Shown: piece after piece, positions 58,768-64,000 of the stretch | Numbering within the stretch: the first letter of the stretch is position 1 | Layout: each line of letters begins with the position of its first letter | From: Sialis fuliginosa | Taxonomy: Eukaryota; Arthropoda; Insecta; Megaloptera; Sialidae | DNA length: 64,000 bases | NCBI GenBank assembly: GCA_961205875.1 | Contig: OY540813.1 | Location: forward strand, 23,345,001-23,409,000 | Direction: 5' to 3' | Notes under the pieces: model-generated | Databases searched by the model: none | What the model was told of the DNA's origin: nothing | Seen by the model: the letters and a program-made list of their open reading frames with translations, nothing else | Program-made: the position numbers and the translations under genes

Positions 58768-60563
58768 TATTATGTTTTTTTCTTCTATCTTAAAATCACC
58801 AAATAAATCTTTCTGGTAATGTGTATATGTGTATAGATAACAGATAAACATCTATTAAAGGTTAAATTAGATATACATATAAATTACGATTTCTAGAAAA
58901 TTTAATTCATGTTTCAGACTAGGGATTTTGTATTAAGATTTTTTTTAGTTCTACTGACAATAATAACTTAAAATTTAGTCATAAACGGTGTCCTTTATTA
59001 ACAAATTGCATAAAAGCCAAAGGTCGATATTTAAAAATGCGTTGTGATGCAATATGAAGAGATTTTATTTCTAAAATTTTATCAGAAATAAAAAAACTTT
59101 CATTTTCATATAGATGTGTTATATATAGATACCAGTTAATGAAAAAATAATTTTTTATTTGTAATGCTATTTTCGTAAAAATACCAACTAAATCTTTTAG
59201 AGTTATAATTATAACTTGTATACCATCTAAAGTTTGGTCATTTGTAATAACTAAATTCAGAATTAAACAAATATCTTTTTGTTAAAATACTATATTTACT
59301 TGAAACAAACACATCTATAAAACGTACTATCTCGAGTTAATTTCAAAAAATAAAAGTAAAAAATTACAACCGTCGTTAAAATTATTCTCTGTTTGCACTG
59401 AATTCTAGGAAAATAACGAATTAAAATATTTTCTTGAAGTTATTTTCATGGTAGAACATATGAAACTTTTAAACTAACAACTTCATTTTTACTTCTAGAA
59501 GTAATTTCAAAGTGGAATTTAACCGCGTGTTTAGGAATGTTGCGATGAAAATAAGTGAAAAATAAAGTTTCAATCTGTACTTCAATATAAAAATTTTCTT
59601 TTTAGATCAAGAGATTATTTTCTTTTCAACTATTGTACATTGAAAAGTTTTACCAAATCGCAACTTTACATTTGAATTAAATCTATTTTTATTTAAACTA
59701 AAGTTCTTTCAAGGTTTATTTTATCGAATTGATTTTTTTAGAAAAAAAAACATTGAAACAGTTATTCCAGTTTCGTGAACTTATGACAGATATACAGTTA
59801 TTACAAAAAAAATAATCTATTTGAAAATAATATTTTTTTATAAGTTTTAATTGAACAATATTATTTTTCCAATAAAAAATTGTTTCTGAACAGTTAATAT
59901 TGATCACTGAATTTTAAGCATTAGTCTAGGCGATCCCCTCTTACCTCCCGCTTTTCAAAGACTTTAACTTACTTCCTTATGTACATTACGCCCTCCGCAA
60001 AGTAGAGTTACAATAAAATTTTTGAGTGGTGCAATTTATATGTTTGCTTCTGTACAAATGTGGCCTCTGATGTTAAGAAAACATACAAACTTTCCAAGGG
60101 AACATCTTAATTATAGTTAGTAGTAGGTAATTTCATTTAAAGATGGTAATATCAAAAGTAAGAAGTGGTGGCAAAAACATTAACCAACAATAAGACGTCG
60201 CAAGTGTCTACGTGTGTAAGGGGGAAGAGTGGAATGATTCTACATCACTAACGAAATCTTAGATGTGTAAATAAAGAAAGACAAAATACAAGAAACTCCA
60301 AACAAGATAACATGGCATAGAGTTAATTAACAGAAAAAGTAAGGACTGTTATAAAGAGACATTAGAGCTTGAACAAATAGTCATGTTTGTATTTTGTTTT
60401 ACAAATGTATTTTATAATGTTCTTTATACAATTTACTACAGTTATCTATTATAATCATTGCAATGTTATAATTAAATATAATAATGAACAAATTATAGAA
60501 TGCACTCTTATCATCAATATTACCTAATTTATGTCTGTAGATTTGCCTGTATGATGTAATAAA

Positions 60564-60860
60564 TAGAGATTGAAAAAATAGTTGTTGTTTTTAATGAAAT
60601 AGTTACTAGTTGAATTTTTTTTTTCGGAAAATAGTTGGTAAATAGTTTTTTTTACGATATGATAATAATTAGTGCAAACGATGCAGTAAAAAGTGTCGCA
60701 AATAGTTTAAAAATAGTTGGAAAGGTAGTTGCAAATAGTTGATTTCAAATTGTGTTCAATCAAACCAGTTTTCTGAAAATGGTAGAGATATGTAATAAAA
60801 ATTATATTACAATAAATACATTTTCACGCAATAGTTGAAAAACTATTTTTCGAATCTCTA
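60564..60860. mobile_element. hAT-like MITE built of AATAGTTG words
   Basis: A 297-bp element with ends TAGAGATTGAAAAAATAGTT and AACTATTTTTCGAATCTCTA. A perfect 8-bp direct repeat, GTAATAAA, flanks it at 60556-60563 and 60861-60868. The interior repeats ATAGTTG or ATAGTTT about ten times. The 8-bp duplication supports a hAT-type origin. Non-coding. Confidence 0.88.
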
Positions 60861-61673
60861 GTAATAAATACTAATAAATAATAAAAACTACTCCGAACAA
60901 AACCAATTTAAATGAAGGTACAGTCAAATTGACTGAAACTGAAGTATAATGTAGTTCGCCACTCGCTTTTCAAGTTGTTTAATGTTATTTCGTGTCAAAA
61001 GTTAGAAATTCAAATATCTGAAAAAATTAGTGTATAAGTCAAATTGACTAAAATTGAAGTATGATGCAGTTTGTGACTTATTAATTTTAAATAATTTTAT
61101 CAACGTTTTCAAAACTTTCTTACTTGATCTTTGTTTTTATTCAATAGAGCATTATTTAAATAATATTTATTTGCTCTAAAAAATAAATTAATAATTATTA
61201 TTATAATGTAATTTTTTTGAATATTTTATTATTAAGGAAGCTTTGTAATACTTGTACGTCACAGGGTTTAAATTTTGAGCCAAGAAAATTAATTAAACAA
61301 GATATTGTTAAAGTCACAAAGATTTCAATTCGTTAATAACGAATTCTTTAAAAGGTTTCTGTCTGATTGTCCCTTACCTTTTCAAAAATGAATAGCAGTT
61401 CGTCGTTGACCTTCAACTCATGAATTATTTCAGCAACCGTATTCGCAAAAGTAGAAGTTATATCTCCTATCTAGGTTTTATCTTGATATATAACAAAACA
61501 TACTCAAGTGATAAAATTGTTAGTACCTACTTTAATTTAGATGTATTATAAAACATGAAAGTTAAAAGTTATTGTTAATTTTCTATATTATTTCCATTTA
61601 ACAAAGAAATGTCTATTTTTGATATTAATTATAATTTACCAGTTGTAATATTTCGGATAAATTTTGTAGAGCA

Positions 61674-61730
61674 GTGCTTCTCAAACTTTTTAGCACCACG
61701 ACCCAAATTTTAGAACGTCAAACTATTATA
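61674..61730 (+). mobile_element. hAT-type terminal remnant
   Basis: CAGTGCTTCTCAAACTTTTT then AGCACCACGACCCAAATTTT is typical of a hAT/Charlie-type terminus. Only one end is seen. Confidence 0.6.
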
Positions 61731-61935
61731 ACCTACATGACTTTATTAGAAAAAAGGGTTATTTAAAGAAATAGTAATTTTATTTATATTAATAACAACA
61801 ATTAACATAATTAGAAGAACAAAATATTTCTATCAATATTAAAAGTACTCAAATTATAATCAAAATGTTCGTACATAAATGAATAAAAATCGTTTTAACC
61901 TGGAAATTGTACTTTCGTTCATTTTTCACCAAATT

Positions 61936-61947
61936 ACAGGATGATAT
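61936..61947 (+). repeat. Target site duplication, left copy
   Basis: ACAGGATGATAT, repeated at 62961-62972, brackets both oppositely oriented parts of the retrotransposon. This shows they entered in one event. Confidence 0.85.
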
Positions 61948-62166
61948 TATTTTATTTATTTATTTCGTTCAGAGGAGGTAGCTTATGGCCCCCGCAAGCA
62001 CTTAGGCCATTGGCCCATTGGACTCTGATAGTTGCCCTTACCCCCTTGCCAACAGCCCTATCACTTTAATAAAGTTAACAAGGGTTGTCATCGGGAAATT
62101 AGCCACTTCCCCTGGTTTCACAAAATAGTCCCCTAGGTATCTCAGCCTTCTGTTCATTAACGCAGG
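61948..62166 (-). mobile_element. Non-LTR retrotransposon, 3' part (minus strand)
   Basis: Read on the minus strand from 62166, it gives the C-terminus of the element's polyprotein (CPALMNRRLRYLGDYFVKPG and on, ending ...LLARG and a stop). A 3' untranslated stretch with GGGCCAATGGCCTAAGTGC follows, then an AAATAAATAAAT tail that ends at about 61948. It is the 3' half of the same insertion as 62167-62960, which lies in the opposite orientation. The polyprotein is truncated; only its final part is here. Confidence 0.85.
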
Positions 62167-62960
62167 TATGAGGCAGGACGACAAGCAGGTCGAATACTGC
62201 TTCTACCAGAAGTTTAGGGTGAAATACCCAGAACGCGAAGACTGGGACGTCGAACCGGGGCCACTCTCAGGACAGGAGCTAGTGTGGTTTACAGACGGGT
62301 CCAAGATGGAGGAAGGAACTGGGGCCGGAGTCTGCTTACAGGGGTCAAAGAGGGTACTATGTTTTTCTCTGGGAATCCACTGTACTGTGTTTCAGGCTGA
62401 AGTACTAGCCATACTAGCCTTTGCACAGGAAAACTGTCGCCTGGGGTACAGGAACAAGAACATAAGTATCTGCTCCTTCAAGGCACTGGATAAGTATCAA
62501 TGAGACACGATCTTGTTGAAGGATTGCAGGACAGCACTGGATGAGTTGGCTACCAACAACAAAGTAACATTGCTGTGGGTGCCTGGACATGCAGGCATTG
62601 AAGGCAACGAAAGAGCGGATGGTCTGGCGAGAAAGGGGTCAATGACTCCACTTGTAGGACCGGAATCGGCGGTGGGGGTGGCTAAATGCCACACAAAATT
62701 CCATATAAGGGAGTGGGTTAAAACCCAGCACCTAGTGGAATGGGAAAATGCGCCTGGCATGAGGCAGTGCAAAATGCTCATTGACGGACCAGATCGTAAG
62801 CGAACTGGGGAGTTTCTGAGCATGGACAGAAACACACTGAGGGATATAGTAGGACTCTTAACAGGTCACTGTCACCTCAGAAGACATATGCAATTACTGG
62901 GAGTGGACAAAGACGAAGAAACGCCTATTCACCTATGGTGCTTCTGTCCTGCGTTAATGA
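62167..62960 (+). pseudogene. Non-LTR retrotransposon RNase H region (inverted 5' part), broken
   Basis: Encodes the ribonuclease H domain and following C-terminal region of an I-superfamily-type LINE polyprotein. Visible motifs are VWFTDGSKMEEGTGAGV (first catalytic Asp), FQAEVLAIL (Glu) and WVPGHAGIEGNERADGLARK (last Asp). LTGHCHLRRHMQLLG and HLWCFCPALMNR follow. The expected SDSQAA block with the third catalytic Asp is missing between NISIC and ALDKYQ, apparently by a short in-frame loss. A stop (TGA, 62501-62503) interrupts the frame just after ALDKYQ. The usual C-x-x-C part of the terminal finger also looks shortened. The reverse transcriptase is absent, so the copy is dead. Confidence 0.88.
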
Positions 62961-62972
62961 ACAGGATGATAT
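62961..62972 (+). repeat. Target site duplication, right copy
   Basis: ACAGGATGATAT, identical to 61936-61947. Its first four bases (ACAG) are shared with the element sequence at the inversion point (AATGAACAG). Confidence 0.85.
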
Positions 62973-64000
62973 AGATCAAACAAAAAAGTTACATTATATT
63001 CAATTTTGTAATTTTTATTAGGGTTCACGTGCAGTTTCAGTCTTATTTTTTTTTTTTTAATTTGATCTCCGATTTTTCGCCACAGAATTATTTGACATCT
63101 AATATTGTAAGTATGTTTTTCTTAAATTTTGTATGGAAATTTCAGAAAAAAAGTTATACAGAACATTATTTTCAATAATTTATGTCCTTGTCTACACTGC
63201 GTACAAGAAAGATCTGTGGGACCCATGACAACTTTTTTCAGTTAACGTTCAAGATCAAACAACCAGGAATCAAGAATTGGTTTAAATATTACAATCAATA
63301 TGATTCCAGCAAGAAATTTATATCCACAATAAAATATTCATTTGTATGCACAGTACATTTTATATTGTTGATTTTATTACCCAGTAATATTATGTTTAAC
63401 GCAAAATTAAATTTATCGAACGCAGCCATATTTTAATTTCTATATATATTTAGAAAATCTGTTACATGAATCATACATATTACTGCACTCTCACTGTTGC
63501 CAACGTTATTACTAGCTTATGGAGATTTAGTGATGGAGCTCATGCATTTCAAAAACATAATCACATATTGTTTTATGTTTGTAATCAGTAATCTATTAAT
63601 GCGTAATTTGCGAAGCTATGTCATTAACCATTTTTGGTGTTTTAGTAATTTTAACTGGGAAGTTTTACGGTTGTTTTTAAATTATCCGTTCGTGTTAATG
63701 ATAAATTGGTAATTATGCATTTTTACCGGATATTATGCATATTCGCTAGCATTATTGGAAATTTCTTTCAGTGGAATTGATTGTTTTTTAATTATTTTTT
63801 ATTATTAAATTTAGACTCAACCTCGAGAAATAAAATACATTGTATTAAGCCCCCAAAAAATCCCAAAGATGAAAACAATGCCTAAGTACTACAGATCATA
63901 TGTTTTTAACCCATATTAATTAGTTTACCATTGTGCAAACGCAACGCACACTTTGATAAAATTATTTACAACCTCAAAAAGTTTTATTGTTGTCAAAAGT
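62973..64000. other. Intronic AT-rich stretch at the right edge
   Basis: No receptor exon or repeat ends recognised. Frames of 70-85 codons here lack coding character. Confidence 0.4.

Larger units (their letters stand above)
54467..64000 (+). other. Third intron (start; runs off the window)
   Basis: No further receptor exon was recognised to the right edge, so this intron is at least 9.5 kb. It contains several transposons listed separately. Other parts (for example 55450-56340, 58770-60550 and 60870-61670) are plain AT-rich DNA. Confidence 0.7.

Noticed and set aside
62497..62835. 112-codon minus-strand frame
   Set aside because: It is opposite the RNase H coding region of the retrotransposon and has no motif of its own.
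62167..62960. Host ribonuclease H gene
   Set aside because: The FTDGSK...GNERAD pattern with a C-terminal CPAL region, the inverted 3' end, the tail and the target duplication identify it as a LINE. It also lacks a catalytic Asp and has a stop.
1..64000. CRISPR arrays, operons, ribosome binding sites, riboswitches
   Set aside because: The DNA is eukaryotic, with spliced exons, long introns and insect-type transposons. No regularly spaced short repeats were seen.

Overview
The window looks like nuclear DNA of an AT-rich insect. There are no operons, ribosome binding sites or dense genes. Three spliced exons of one gene lie in tens of kilobases of AT-rich intron full of small DNA transposons. 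The species cannot be fixed from this sequence.

The only gene supported with confidence lies on the + strand: three internal exons of an ionotropic glutamate receptor of the NMDA class, most like the insect GluN2-type subunit (Nmdar2). Exon A (1-803, open at the left edge) and exon B (46178-46362) encode amino-terminal-domain sequence. Exon C (54218-54466) encodes the end of that domain and the start of the S1 half of the ligand-binding domain. Splice phases agree at both junctions (CG|T and C|GT), which is strong evidence that the three belong together. The first intron is about 45.4 kb, the second about 7.9 kb, and the third runs off the right edge. The pore, the S2 half and the C-terminal tail lie beyond the window. 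Exon A carries an unusual hydrophilic insert of about 170 residues.

The introns hold a layered transposon record. (1) Large palindromic foldback elements with TA flanks lie at 909-2056, 7134-8256 (433-bp arms, nearly identical) and 26919-28432. (2) Another TA-flanked inverted-repeat element lies at 32361-33448. (3) hAT-like miniature elements with readable 8-bp target duplications lie at 9652-9895, 37674-37905, 57843-58415 and 60564-60860. (4) A five-copy family with GGCACCAGTCTT-type ends lies at 8375, 12165, 19849, 25351 and 29132. (5) There are several diffuse families built on short words: TGTCTGTCTGTC, GTCTCG, GATCTACAAA and GTACTT. (6) A dead non-LTR retrotransposon copy at 61948-62960 shows the signature of twin priming: its 5' part is inverted relative to its 3' part, the junction sequence is shared, and a 12-bp target duplication flanks the whole.

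No rRNA, tRNA, CRISPR array or complete second gene was found. A few unique, less AT-rich islands inside the introns are offered as candidate regulatory elements on composition alone. No entirely new biological system is claimed. The most informative observations are the palindromic elements, the twin-primed insertion, a hammerhead-like motif shared by two repeat types, and the receptor's insert.
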